DNA of 64,000 nt, taken from contig NZ_BMCS01000001.1 in the NCBI RefSeq assembly GCF_014635305.1, positions 1,240,001 through 1,304,000 of the forward strand, read 5' to 3'. The notes under the pieces are model-generated. The model had not been told where the DNA came from. It saw nothing but the letters and a program-made list of their open reading frames with translations, and did not search any database. The first letter of the stretch is position 1. Each line of letters opens with the position of its first letter. This document shows positions 9,104 to 17,555 of the stretch, piece by piece. This DNA comes from Williamsia phyllosphaerae. GTDB taxonomy: Bacteria; Actinomycetota; Actinomycetes; Mycobacteriales; Mycobacteriaceae. The translations under genes and the position numbers were made by a program.

Positions 9104-11062
9104 CTACAGGTTAGGGGATCCGGTGTTCCACTCCACCCAGCCGACTCCCCGGCGACCGTCCGAACGGGTGAACTCACCCCACGCGCGCGGCATCACGCTC
9201 ACCGAGCCCCGGACGCTCTCCGTCCGCTGCGGCGCCTGGGCGACGGCGCGGAACGTCATGGTCATCGATCCCGGTTCGAGGGCGTAGGTCATCGACCGCA
9301 CCTGGTCGGGGCCGATGTCGCCGTCGACGAGTCGACACTTGTCGAGCGCCAACAGGGGTGCGCCGGGCTGCTGGGCGTATCCCATCGAGATCGACGGCAA
9401 CGACGGCAGGCGGATGTCGACGCCGTGGACGCGGGTGCCGTCCTCGAAATGCGCCGACAACCAGAACCACTGGATGTGCCACCAGTTCTGACCGTCCCAG
9501 GCGTGGTCGCGTTGTCCGGGCGCGTCGATGGGGATCGGCTCGGTGGGCAGGCCCTCCCCGGCGAGGCTGATCGTGCCGGTGACCATGCACGGGATCTCGT
9601 AGACCCGCGTGAGGTCGTACTGGTACGGATCGCCGGAGGTGTACCAGTGCAGATCGAGGCGCACACCGACCGGACGGCCGCCGACCCCACGGCTGACGCC
9701 GGCGGGATCGTCGTGGGCGGTGCCGATCGCGTCGACCGTGACGTGCACGTGCGCCAACGGGATGACCGGGACATGGGTCGCGGTGATGGTGTCGGTGCGA
9801 ACGCTCTGGACCCGGCCGAGTTCGAAGCCGGACTCGCTGACCGTGACGGTGGGGATGTCGGGTCCGCAGACGGCCAGGGCGAACCACCCGTCCGGGTTCT
9901 CCGGTCCGACCCCGAACCGCATGAACGCGCCGATACCGGCCGCGGGATCGGCGACGTCGAGGTACCACGTCTCGTTCCACTCGCCGCCCGGTCTGGCCGG
10001 GTGTGCCGACTCGTCGGTCGGGTCGACGTAGGTCATGACCGAGCGGGCCGCCCCGACCGGCCGGGAGCTGTCGAGATCGGTGAGGAATGCGCAGGCACGA
10101 CCGAACAGGGTCAGCCAGAGCTCGTCGGACCCTGGGGTGGGACCGGCCGCGGCCCAGGACACGAGCACGTTGACCAGGCAGACGAACGCGTTGTCGCGGA
10201 CGTCGCGTTGCAGGGACTCCAGACTGCCGGGAGCGGCGTCACCCAGCGACTCCTGATAGACCGTGATCAGGGTGTCGCCGTAGTCGAGCCGCATCGACCG
10301 GTCGAGGGTGCCGAGGAACCAGGCCAGGTCGGCGGCCGCGAAACCCCAGGAGATGCCCTGCCACCCGGTGATGGTGATCGGTCGGTCCGACCCGGATCGG
10401 CCGAGCAGGATGTTGCCGAGACGGAAGTCGCCGTGGACCACGCCGCGAAAGGCGGAGGTTTGCTCGCGGTGCCCGACGATGGCGTCGACCGACGCGACGA
10501 TCCGGTTCGCGACCGTGAGGTCACGCAGATCGATCCGCTCGCCGAAGTTCTCGACGAATCGCACGTACAGCTCACCGAGGCGGCGGTGGTCGATCGGCTC
10601 GGACGCCGGGATCCACTGCGCGTCGGCGGCCCGACGACGGAAGGTCGCGTGGACATCGGCCAGAGCGGCGACCGCCAGATGCGCCTTCCCGCGGGTCAGC
10701 CCGACCAGCTCGTTACCGTGGCGGACCGGGCCGGGATCGACCAGGACCAGCCAGAACTCCCTACGTCCGGGGTCCAGGTGCGCGTGCAGGCACGGAGCGA
10801 CGGTGCGCAGGGCGAGCGTGGTCGGACGTGAATAGAAGAGGTGATCCCGCCGGAAGGGTTCGTCGGATCCGGTGTGATCGGGACGGGCGGTCGTGACGAT
10901 CACCGACGCCGGACACGACGGGTCGCGAGATCTCAGGTGCACCCGCACGGTCACCGACGTGGGCGAGACGGCGAACGGTTCCACACGGAACTCGTCCACC
11001 GTTCCGACGACCGCGGCCAGCCAGTCGACGGTGATGTCGTCGGTCGACCACCAGTGCGCCAC
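9104..11062 (-). CDS. Pseudokinase-like APH domain fused to lipocalin-like (DUF7064-type) domain
   Basis: The 652-residue protein has an N-terminal aminoglycoside-phosphotransferase/ecdysteroid-kinase-like half (about 1-340) and a C-terminal half with GQRDHAWDGQNWW and a late RRGVGWVEWN motif, resembling the AttH/CrtC-type beta-barrel family. HGDFRLGN (210-217) is kept, but the ATP-site Lys is Thr57 (VIVT, against VIVK in the paralogue) and the metal-binding Asp before Trp is Gly233 (TGW against VDW). It is thus probably catalytically dead or altered. It starts with GTG and follows its paralogue after 36 bases. The substrate is unknown; relatives are often near lipid or steroid genes. Confidence 0.75.
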   Translation of the reverse strand: MAHWWSTDDITVDWLAAVVGTVDEFRVEPFAVSPTSVTVRVHLRSRDPSCPASVIVTTARPDHTGSDEPFRRDHLFYSRPTTLALRTVAPCLHAHLDPGRREFWLVLVDPGPVRHGNELVGLTRGKAHLAVAALADVHATFRRRAADAQWIPASEPIDHRRLGELYVRFVENFGERIDLRDLTVANRIVASVDAIVGHREQTSAFRGVVHGDFRLGNILLGRSGSDRPITITGWQGISWGFAAADLAWFLGTLDRSMRLDYGDTLITVYQESLGDAAPGSLESLQRDVRDNAFVCLVNVLVSWAAAGPTPGSDELWLTLFGRACAFLTDLDSSRPVGAARSVMTYVDPTDESAHPARPGGEWNETWYLDVADPAAGIGAFMRFGVGPENPDGWFALAVCGPDIPTVTVSESGFELGRVQSVRTDTITATHVPVIPLAHVHVTVDAIGTAHDDPAGVSRGVGGRPVGVRLDLHWYTSGDPYQYDLTRVYEIPCMVTGTISLAGEGLPTEPIPIDAPGQRDHAWDGQNWWHIQWFWLSAHFEDGTRVHGVDIRLPSLPSISMGYAQQPGAPLLALDKCRLVDGDIGPDQVRSMTYALEPGSMTMTFRAVAQAPQRTESVRGSVSVMPRAWGEFTRSDGRRGVGWVEWNTGSPNL

Positions 11063-11098
11063 CGGACCACGATAGGAGGCCCGCGACGCCGACGACGC

Positions 11099-13102
11099 TC
11101 AACCCGGCAGGTTGCGGTTCCATTCGACCCATCCGACGCCGCGACGCCCGTCGGCGTCGGTCCAGGTTCCCCAGGCCCGTGGGAAGTACGCGACGCGGCC
11201 GTCTTCGGCGACCAGACGCAGCGGTCCGTGCCCGAGTGGATGGAAGTCGAGGGCGATGGTGCCCGGCTCGATCTGCAGGGCTGTCGACCGCGCGAGGCCG
11301 TCGTCACCGATCACCTCGGTGGCCCGGTGCGTGTTGAGCTCGACGGTGGGCTGCCCCGGGTGCTGCGCGTATCCGATGCTGATGGCCGGGATCTGCGGGA
11401 TGCGCAGATCGAGTCCGTGCAGGTGTGTGCCGTCCGGGAAGTGCGATGTCGTCCACACCCAGTCCATGCCCCACCAGTCGCGGACACCCCAGGAATGGTC
11501 GCGTTGGCCGGGGGCGCCGATGGTGATGGGCGCCAAGTCGATGCCGTCGCCGGAGATGGTGATGACCCCGGTGACCCGGCACGGGATCTCATAGCGCGGG
11601 GTGAGGCGATACAGGTAGGGGTCGCCGTCTGTGTGCCAGTGCAGGTCGAGGCTCACCTGCACCGCGCGACCGTTCGGATGGTCGCCGAGGATGTCGGCGG
11701 GGTCGTCGAACGCCTCGCCGCGGCCGGTGAGCGTCACGTGGGCGTGGGTCAGCTCCTCGACGATCTCGTGGGTCGCGGTCACCGTGTCGGTGGAGACGGC
11801 AAGGCCGGCCGGCGGTGCGAGATCGAAGTCGAGGATCGCGATGGTCGGGATGCCCGGACCGCAGATCATCGCGGTGTACCAGGCGTTGTCGAGCGCGGGT
11901 GTGATGCCGAGACGGACGAACGCGCCGATGCCTGCTGCCTCGTCGGCGACGTCGAAGTACCAACTCTCGTTCCAGAGTTCGTCGGCTCCCGGGGTGTGGG
12001 CGGCCTCGTCGGTCGATTCGGGACGCAGCGGTGTGGGGTCGGTCGGCTCGGGGAGGAGCGCGACGGCGTCGAGATCGAGGGCGTGCTCGCAGTTGCGGCT
12101 GAAGGCCGCCATGAACATCTCGTCCCCGCGGCCGGTGCGTTCGACGAGCATCGGCGACACGATCGCCATGATGATCCCGAAGAACGTCTGCAGCCGGACG
12201 TCCTCGCGAAACTCGTCGAGGTGTGCGGGCGCCTTGTCGCCGAGACCCTGGTGGTACAGCGCCACCAGCTCATCGGAATGGGCGCGACGGTCGTCGGTCG
12301 TCATCGCCGTGCCGAGGAGGTAGGACAGATCGGTCGCCGCCGGGCCCCAGGTCACCGTCTGCCAGTCGACGGCGATCACCGGGCGGGAGGCGTCGTCGGT
12401 GCTGAAGAGCAGGTTGTCGAGTCGGTAGTCGCCGTGCACCAGGCCGGTGGCGCTCACGGAATCGGTCGAGAGCTGTTGGTAGCGCTCGAAACCGGCGACC
12501 AATGTGTCCGCGACGACGGTGTGCCGCGGATCGAGACGGTCGGAGTATCGCTCGACGAAACCGGTGTAGAGCATCGAGAGAATCGGCCCGGTGATGGGGG
12601 ACTCACGGTTGAGCCACGGCGCGGACTCGAGTGAGGGATGTCCGATGCAGGGGGCGTGCAGCTCGGCGAGGGCGGCGACCGCGAGGCGGGCCGCACCCGG
12701 GGAGGCGCCGTCGAGCTCGTTGCCCACCGTCGCCGGACTGACGTCCTCGAGGACGAGACAGAACGTCCCGCTCTCGGGCTCGTACTCGGCGTGCAGGCAT
12801 CCGGCGAGCGCGCGGCTGTCGATCGACGGCGCCACGTCCTGGTAGAACCGGACCTCACGTTCGTAGAGGCCCATCGACACACCGGAGCTGCGGCTGGTCT
12901 CGTCGGAGGCCGCGACCTTGACGATCACCGCAGCGGGTCCGTCACCGGCGGAGTAGGTGAGGGTGACGCGATGGTTCTCGCTCACCTGCCCGGTGCCGAT
13001 ACGTTCGGTGGAGAAGTCCGACACCGTCCCGGTGCCCACGACCGCGGACAACCACTCGGGCGTGAGATCGGCGACGGTTGCCACTGCGAGTGAACTGGTC
13101 AT
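11099..13102 (-). CDS. APH/ecdysteroid-kinase-like domain fused to lipocalin-like (DUF7064-type) domain
   Basis: The 667-residue paralogue of the next gene keeps all visible kinase residues: Lys62 in AAVIVKVA, an acidic helix residue in YEREVRFY, HGDYRLDN at 223-230 and Asp246 in AVDWQ. The C-terminal half has GQRDHSWGVRDWWGMDW and ends RRGVGWVEWN, the mark of the AttH/CrtC-like barrel family. A plausible reading is phosphorylation of a small hydroxylated, perhaps lipidic, substrate bound by the barrel; nothing in the sequence names it. The ATG at 13102 matches the paralogue's start. rpsF begins 189 bases away on the other strand. Confidence 0.8.
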   Translation of the reverse strand: MTSSLAVATVADLTPEWLSAVVGTGTVSDFSTERIGTGQVSENHRVTLTYSAGDGPAAVIVKVAASDETSRSSGVSMGLYEREVRFYQDVAPSIDSRALAGCLHAEYEPESGTFCLVLEDVSPATVGNELDGASPGAARLAVAALAELHAPCIGHPSLESAPWLNRESPITGPILSMLYTGFVERYSDRLDPRHTVVADTLVAGFERYQQLSTDSVSATGLVHGDYRLDNLLFSTDDASRPVIAVDWQTVTWGPAATDLSYLLGTAMTTDDRRAHSDELVALYHQGLGDKAPAHLDEFREDVRLQTFFGIIMAIVSPMLVERTGRGDEMFMAAFSRNCEHALDLDAVALLPEPTDPTPLRPESTDEAAHTPGADELWNESWYFDVADEAAGIGAFVRLGITPALDNAWYTAMICGPGIPTIAILDFDLAPPAGLAVSTDTVTATHEIVEELTHAHVTLTGRGEAFDDPADILGDHPNGRAVQVSLDLHWHTDGDPYLYRLTPRYEIPCRVTGVITISGDGIDLAPITIGAPGQRDHSWGVRDWWGMDWVWTTSHFPDGTHLHGLDLRIPQIPAISIGYAQHPGQPTVELNTHRATEVIGDDGLARSTALQIEPGTIALDFHPLGHGPLRLVAEDGRVAYFPRAWGTWTDADGRRGVGWVEWNRNLPG

Positions 13103-13236
13103 GGCTCGAAACGTAACCCAGGTCACGTCTCGAAGAAGCAGATTCGCAATTCTGTTCCAACGGTGGGCGCCCTGCGCACGATTTCGCAGGTCACAGGACA
13201 CTGATGTAGCCTTGCCCGGTTGCCGACGCAGGCGAC

Positions 13237-13279
13237 CCTCCTGCCACGGATCGTCCGTGGCCGACCAGCCCACAGGAGG
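13237..13279 (+). promoter_or_regulatory. Probable S6:S18-binding leader of rpsF
   Basis: CCTCCTG (13237-13243) can pair with CAGGAGG (13273-13279), which is the ribosome binding site of rpsF. Inside, CCACGGA-TCG-TCCGTGG (13244-13260) forms a perfect hairpin, directly followed by an unpaired CCG (13261-13263). This outer stem, inner hairpin and CCG bulge is the layout described for mRNA leaders that bind the S6:S18 complex and repress rpsF translation. Identification rests on hand folding. Confidence 0.65.
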
Positions 13280-13291
13280 TGATGTGGTCTT

Positions 13292-13579
13292 ATGCGTCAT
13301 TACGAATTGATGGTCATCCTCGATCCGAATCTGGACGAGCGCACCGTTGCCCCTTCGCTCGACACCTTTCTCAACGTTGTCCGCAAGGACGGCGGAAAGA
13401 TCGACAAGGTCGACATCTGGGGAAAGCGCCGTCTGGCGTACGAGATCCAGAAGCACACCGAGGCGATCTACGCCGTCATCGACATCAACGCGGAGCCCAA
13501 GACGGTGAGCGAGCTCGATCGTCAGCTGAAGCTGAACGAGTCGGTCCTGCGCACCAAGGTTCTGCGGTCGGAGCACTAG
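13292..13579 (+). CDS. rpsF: 30S ribosomal protein S6
   Basis: The 95-residue protein ([18 protein letters not shown]... and [11 protein letters not shown]-like core) is a complete S6, which pairs with S18 on the small-subunit platform. AGGAGGTGA precedes the ATG. It heads the rpsF-ssb-rpsR-rplI cluster, conserved across bacteria. Translation is probably controlled by the leader hairpin that covers the ribosome site. Confidence 0.98.
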   Translation: MRHYELMVILDPNLDERTVAPSLDTFLNVVRKDGGKIDKVDIWGKRRLAYEIQKHTEAIYAVIDINAEPKTVSELDRQLKLNESVLRTKVLRSEH

Positions 13580-13771
13580 AACGTCGGACGTGAACCGACG
13601 CCGTCCGGTCGTCGCCACCGCACCTCTCCCGAGGTCGATGGAACCGATCGGAGCGAAGTCGAGTCTCATGTCGGTACCGGGAAATAGGGTCGACACGCAC
13701 GAGCGTGACCGATTCTCGTCCCCGGTGCGCATCGATCCCGAGAACAACCCACACGCATAGGGAGTTTCACC

Positions 13772-14299
13772 ATGGCCGGCGACACCATTCTCACCGTCAT
13801 CGGAAACCTGACAGCGGATCCCGAGCTGCGATTCACCCCGTCGGGTGCGGCGGTTGCCAACTTCACGGTTGCCTCCACCCCCCGGATGTTCGATCGTCAG
13901 ACCAACGAATGGAAAGACGGCGAGGCGCTTTTCATGCGCTGCAGCATCTGGCGCGACGCCGCGGAGAACGTGGCCGAGAGCCTGACGAAGGGCGCCCGCG
14001 TCATCGTGTCCGGCCGGCTCAAGCAGCGGTCGTACGAGACGCGTGAGGGCGAGAAGCGCACGGTCGTGGAACTCGAGGTCGAAGAAGTCGGTCCCTCGCT
14101 CAAGTACGCCACCGCCAAGGTCAACCGCGCATCGCGTGGTGGCGGCGGTGGAGGCGGCGGCAACTCCGGATCATCGGGCGGCGGAGGCGGAAGCCGCGGC
14201 GGTTCGTCCGGCGGCGGCGCAGCGGCGAACGACGATCCGTGGGGCAGTGCCCCGGCGAGCGGATCGTTCGGCGGCGGGGACGACGAACCACCGTTCTAG
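13772..14299 (+). CDS. ssb: Single-stranded DNA-binding protein
   Basis: The 175-residue protein has an OB-fold (residues 1-112, opening [20 protein letters not shown]), a long Gly/Ser-rich linker and the acidic tip DDEPPF used to recruit replication and repair partners. GGGAG precedes the ATG by a suitable distance. The gap of 192 bases to rpsF is long for this cluster and may hold its own promoter, though no clear one was seen. rpsR starts 41 bases downstream. Confidence 0.98.
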   Translation: MAGDTILTVIGNLTADPELRFTPSGAAVANFTVASTPRMFDRQTNEWKDGEALFMRCSIWRDAAENVAESLTKGARVIVSGRLKQRSYETREGEKRTVVELEVEEVGPSLKYATAKVNRASRGGGGGGGGNSGSSGGGGGSRGGSSGGGAAANDDPWGSAPASGSFGGGDDEPPF

Positions 14300-14340
14300 G
14301 ACCGCTGCGGCGGTCTCGCATCACATATCGGAGCAAGGAA

Positions 14341-14601
14341 ATGCCGAAAACATCAGGCGGCGGACGCAGAGTCCGTGCCGAGAAGGACATCACGGCCAAG
14401 GCCTGTTCCTTCTGTACAGCTACACAACCTGACATCGACTACAAAGACACCTCGCAGCTGCGGCGGTTTCTGTCGGACAAGGGCAAGATCCGGTCACGCC
14501 GTGTGACCGGGAACTGCGTCCAGCACCAGCGGGACGTGGCCATTGCGGTGAAGAACTCACGCGAGGTCTCACTGCTGCCGTTCACCTCCACGGCGCGCTG
14601 A
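14341..14601 (+). CDS. rpsR: 30S ribosomal protein S18, zinc-motif (C+) form
   Basis: The 86-residue protein has the S18 core and a CSFC pair near residues 22-25 plus a later Cys and His (GNCVQH), the arrangement of zinc-containing S18. In mycobacteria this form is RpsR1, replaced by a Cys-free paralogue in low zinc under Zur control; such a copy would be outside this window. An AAGGAA lies just before the ATG. Confidence 0.97.
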   Translation: MPKTSGGGRRVRAEKDITAKACSFCTATQPDIDYKDTSQLRRFLSDKGKIRSRRVTGNCVQHQRDVAIAVKNSREVSLLPFTSTAR

Positions 14602-14616
14602 GCGGAAAGGGACAAA

Positions 14617-15069
14617 ATGAAGCTCATTCTCACCGCCGAGGTCGAAAACCTCGGAGTCGCAGGCGACACCGTCGAGGTCAAAGACGGTTACGGTCGCAAC
14701 CTCCTGCTGCCCCGCGGTCTGGCCATCCCGGCCAGCCGTGGCGCACAGAAGCAGGTCGAAGGAATCCGGCGTTCGCAGGAGGCCCGCGCGGTGCGCGGAC
14801 TCGATCACGCCAACGAGCTGAAGCAGGCTCTGGAGAACCTCGAGTCGGTCTCACTCCCGGTGAAGACCCACGACTCGGGCAAGCTCTTCGGCTCGGTCAC
14901 CGTGGCCGACGTCGCCGGCGCCATCCGCACCGCGGGCGGCCCGGTCGTCGACAAGCGTGCCGTCGAACTGCCCAAGGGACACATCAAGGCCACGGGTACC
15001 TACCCCGTCGTCGTGAACCTGCACCCCGACGTGTCGGCGTCGCTCAACCTCTCGGTTGTCGCGAGCTGA
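14617..15069 (+). CDS. rplI: 50S ribosomal protein L9
   Basis: The complete 150-residue L9 has the N-terminal RNA-binding lobe ([32 protein letters not shown] begins it) and the C-terminal lobe after a long connecting helix. It starts 15 bases after rpsR with GAAAGG as ribosome site. A strong terminator follows within 20 bases, closing the operon. Confidence 0.98.
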   Translation: MKLILTAEVENLGVAGDTVEVKDGYGRNLLLPRGLAIPASRGAQKQVEGIRRSQEARAVRGLDHANELKQALENLESVSLPVKTHDSGKLFGSVTVADVAGAIRTAGGPVVDKRAVELPKGHIKATGTYPVVVNLHPDVSASLNLSVVAS

Positions 15070-15087
15070 TCGTCACCTGAACCACCA

Positions 15088-15123
15088 TTTCGGCCCCCGC
15101 AGGATCCTCTGCGGGGGCCGAAA
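15088..15123 (+). terminator. Strong bidirectional terminator after rplI
   Basis: Arms CGGCCCCCGC and GCGGGGGCCG form a perfect ten-base stem flanked by TTT and AAA, giving a loop of ten bases. It lies between the convergent ends of rplI and the DUF3089 hydrolase gene and can serve both. Confidence 0.85.
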
Positions 15124-15143
15124 TGCGTCAGGGGTGGGGTACC

Positions 15144-16226
15144 TCAGCGCCCGATGTACGCCCGGGCCTGTGTGCCCACCAGGTCGACGAGGTCGCCCTG
15201 CGCGAGGTTCACGTCGAGCAGATGCAGGCCCCAGGTGGCGTTGGGCAGGGTCGGCAGCGCGCCCGCCGGTGGCGCACCGTTCCCGCCGCCGCTGATCCGC
15301 AGCACGTGTGCACCCCCGTCGGTGCTGCACACCCCGGTGTAGCCGCGCGCCGACCGCCCGGCGATCTCGCTGTGCAGTCGTGCCGGGGCGCCGCTGCCGA
15401 GAGCGGCCGGATTCGTGCACAGCACCTCGTAGTCGGGCCCGAACGGCAGGTCACCGCGCGCGCCCTGTGTCCCGGCCTCGGACGGAGGGCGTCCGAAGCG
15501 GGAATCGGCCGGTGGCTGCCGGTTGAACGCGGAATACGCGATGACGCAACCGTTCTGCGATGCGGTGGTGCACGCCGGGACCGACGAGAAGTCACCACCG
15601 GCAAGTGAACCCTTGCGCACCAACACGTTTCCGCCGAGCAGGATCGCCGACACCAATCGTGCCTGCACCGGGGTGTTCTCGATGCGCTTGCGGATGAGAG
15701 TGCGCAGCATCAACGTCCCCTGCGAGTGTCCGATGAGGACGACACCGCGACCGTTGTTGTGGTGCGCCAGATAATCGTTCCATCCCTTCTCGAGATCGTC
15801 GTAGGCGAGGTCGAGGGCCGTGGCGCGTTGGTTGCCGGTGGCGGTGAACAGTCCGCGCAGGGTGCTCTGGCGGTAGATGGGAGCCCATACATTGCAGTTC
15901 GCGCCGAAGGGTTCGGCCTGCTGGCCGGCGATCAGACGCTCCTCCGGGCCGACGGCCCGGTTGGCGTTGGCGGTCAGCTGCAGCGAGACCGTCGGGTACA
16001 CGTAGAAGCAGTCGACGGGTGCGCCCGACCGGCCGCCGCACGGGTCGGCGGCCTGTCCGGGTCGGCACAGCCATGTGGTGGCCTCGGTCGGTGTCGCGCT
16101 CGCAACGCCCGTGGCTCCGCCGATCGCGACGGCGATCGACGCGACGACCGTGATGACCACCATCTGCCACAGAGTCGGGTGTTCTCGCCGGTCACGGCCC
16201 TCGTTGCGATGTGTCGTCGGTGTCAT
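15144..16226 (-). CDS. Secreted or membrane-anchored alpha/beta hydrolase, DUF3089 family
   Basis: The 360-residue protein has a charged start, a hydrophobic signal/anchor at about 21-45 and a mature domain with four early Cys that may form disulfides (WLCRPGQAADPC, VDCFYVYPTVS). The nucleophile elbow is GHSQG with Ser168. The FYVYPTVS segment is typical of the DUF3089 lipase-like family. It probably hydrolyses an ester outside the membrane; the substrate is unknown. I chose the ATG at 16226, since extra upstream residues add nothing to the signal. It converges on rplI. Confidence 0.85.
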   Translation of the reverse strand: MTPTTHRNEGRDRREHPTLWQMVVITVVASIAVAIGGATGVASATPTEATTWLCRPGQAADPCGGRSGAPVDCFYVYPTVSLQLTANANRAVGPEERLIAGQQAEPFGANCNVWAPIYRQSTLRGLFTATGNQRATALDLAYDDLEKGWNDYLAHHNNGRGVVLIGHSQGTLMLRTLIRKRIENTPVQARLVSAILLGGNVLVRKGSLAGGDFSSVPACTTASQNGCVIAYSAFNRQPPADSRFGRPPSEAGTQGARGDLPFGPDYEVLCTNPAALGSGAPARLHSEIAGRSARGYTGVCSTDGGAHVLRISGGGNGAPPAGALPTLPNATWGLHLLDVNLAQGDLVDLVGTQARAYIGR

Positions 16227-16344
16227 GTCGCTCCCCGGCCTGTGTGATCCGCGCGGCACGAAGTCGGTGCGCCGCTGTCGATCTCAGTAGACCGCACCGC
16301 GACGGTGCGCACCACCGTTTCGCGGGTGTTCGGCAGAGCGCGGA

Positions 16345-16956
16345 TCAGACCTGTGCTGCGGGTGCGCGCCGGGCCGCGGGCTCTCGCGAGGCGGGTGCGA
16401 CCGAGGAAGGGCAGGGGACGATGAGCAGGTCGCCGAGCTGCAGGTCTCGTGGCAGCGACACCTCAGCGCCGTCCACAGGCGCCGGGCGGTCCGGACGGGC
16501 GTGTGCGGTTGAGCCGTCACCGAGGACCCGGAACGTCCCCTTGTGCGCTACCGAGATCCGGTCGATCAGGCGCACGTGCGTCCAGTCGGCGCCGATGTGG
16601 CCGGCCGCGCAATCGACGAGGGCGATGGGCTCGTCCCCGTCGTGCACCACGGCGCTGACCCGACACAGCACCACCCGTGCGCATCCGACCTGCGACGTCG
16701 TCGTGGTCCAGTCGCAGGGCGTGCCCAGCAGATCGGCGACCCGGTGCATCGAAAGTCCCTCCACGACAACGTCATCAATGGTGGTGGAGGTGTGCGGCGG
16801 CCACGCGGACAGGTCGATGGGGTCCGGGATGCTCATGCGCAGCGTCGGCATGATGTCGGTGAGTGTCACCCGAACAGGTCTACGCGCCCGAGGCGCGCCG
16901 TCATGGCGCGGTGACACGATCTGCACGGCATGCCCCCGCGCGTTGACGAAATCCAT
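16345..16956 (-). CDS. Small protein resembling an eroded PLP decarboxylase (LysA-like)
   Basis: The 203-residue frame contains LTDIMPTLRMSIPDPID...AWPP and VEGLSMHRVADLLGTP, which resemble the opening of actinobacterial diaminopimelate-decarboxylase-like enzymes, and near its end LPRDLQLGDLLIVP, which resembles their late (PRD-x-x-x-GD) segment. The whole PLP barrel between them, including the Lys, is absent. It might be a shrunken pseudogene or a small protein with a new role. The first conserved-looking Met is at 16851; an upstream ATG at 16956 gives the full frame. The recognition is from memory and tentative. Confidence 0.45.
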   Translation of the reverse strand: MDFVNARGHAVQIVSPRHDGAPRARRPVRVTLTDIMPTLRMSIPDPIDLSAWPPHTSTTIDDVVVEGLSMHRVADLLGTPCDWTTTTSQVGCARVVLCRVSAVVHDGDEPIALVDCAAGHIGADWTHVRLIDRISVAHKGTFRVLGDGSTAHARPDRPAPVDGAEVSLPRDLQLGDLLIVPCPSSVAPASREPAARRAPAAQV

Positions 16957-17555
16957 ACGGGCGTGACGGTTTCGGATGCGAGATCAGACATGTCAGAACC
17001 TTCGCCGCTCGCGGTTGGTGCGTCTCCACGATCCCGGCCGTTAGACTTGCAGAGGTACGGACGTACTCCTTCACGGGATGTCTCGATGTCCGTTGTCGAC
17101 GTCAGCTGGGCGTAACCCCGCATTGTGGCGGCCTTCATCTGATCGTCCGACAGCATTTGTTGCGAAATTCGAACACGCCCGGGTTGCGCGGTCTCACGAC
17201 ACGCCGAAGGCAATTCGATGCACACCCTGTGCGTGCCCACAGATGCCGGTGACCAGCGTGAACGCTTCTGGCACGACGGCTTGTCCCCAAAGCGCCAACA
17301 GTCGGTCAACACGATTGGGGGATTGCTCCACAGGAACCTAACAACTTGGTCCACAGGGTGGTTTGGTGCGGATCACAACGGGACCTAATCTCGTGACCGT
17401 GCCTCGTGCCGGGTCCGCTCTGTCGGACCCCGGGAGTAGAAAACACGAGCGGGCGTGATCGGTTCGGCGCGACGAGGTGGTCGCGAACACCAGCGGGTAT
17501 CGCGGGTGCGGACGTGGACGCATGCCAGGCAGGGTCGATGGGGAGAGGGTGCACG
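16957..17555. other. Non-coding region upstream of dnaB
   Basis: I see no convincing gene in these 599 bases. They hold an imperfect palindrome around GGTACG-GA-CGTACT (about 17056-17069) and three sequences close to the actinobacterial DnaA box TTGTCCACA, at 17281-17289, 17324-17332 and 17347-17355. A gene shape on either strand lacks recognisable protein features. Confidence 0.5.
17281..17355. promoter_or_regulatory. Cluster of DnaA-box-like sequences before dnaB
   Basis: TTGTCCCCA (17281), TGCTCCACA (17324) and TGGTCCACA (17347) each differ from TTGTCCACA by one or two bases and lie within 75 bases on the same strand, 200 bases before dnaB. They may bind DnaA and link dnaB expression to replication. 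None is a perfect match. Confidence 0.3.

Noticed and set aside
7913-10831. A 972-residue plus-strand frame opposite the GT87 and pseudokinase genes
   Set aside because: Arg/Asp/His-rich low-complexity product typical of antisense frames in high-GC DNA; the minus strand carries clear protein families here.
9104-13102. The two fusion genes as aminoglycoside-resistance kinases
   Set aside because: The C-terminal barrel fusion and the loss of kinase residues in one partner do not fit known resistance enzymes; the kinase fold is shared by many metabolic families.
13580-13771. A LexA/SOS box in front of ssb
   Set aside because: No match to the actinobacterial TCGAAC-N4-GTTCGA pattern was found in the gap.
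16866-17354. A 162-residue minus-strand frame upstream of dnaB
   Set aside because: No recognisable protein features, no ribosome site, and it overlaps the 16345-16956 gene in another frame.
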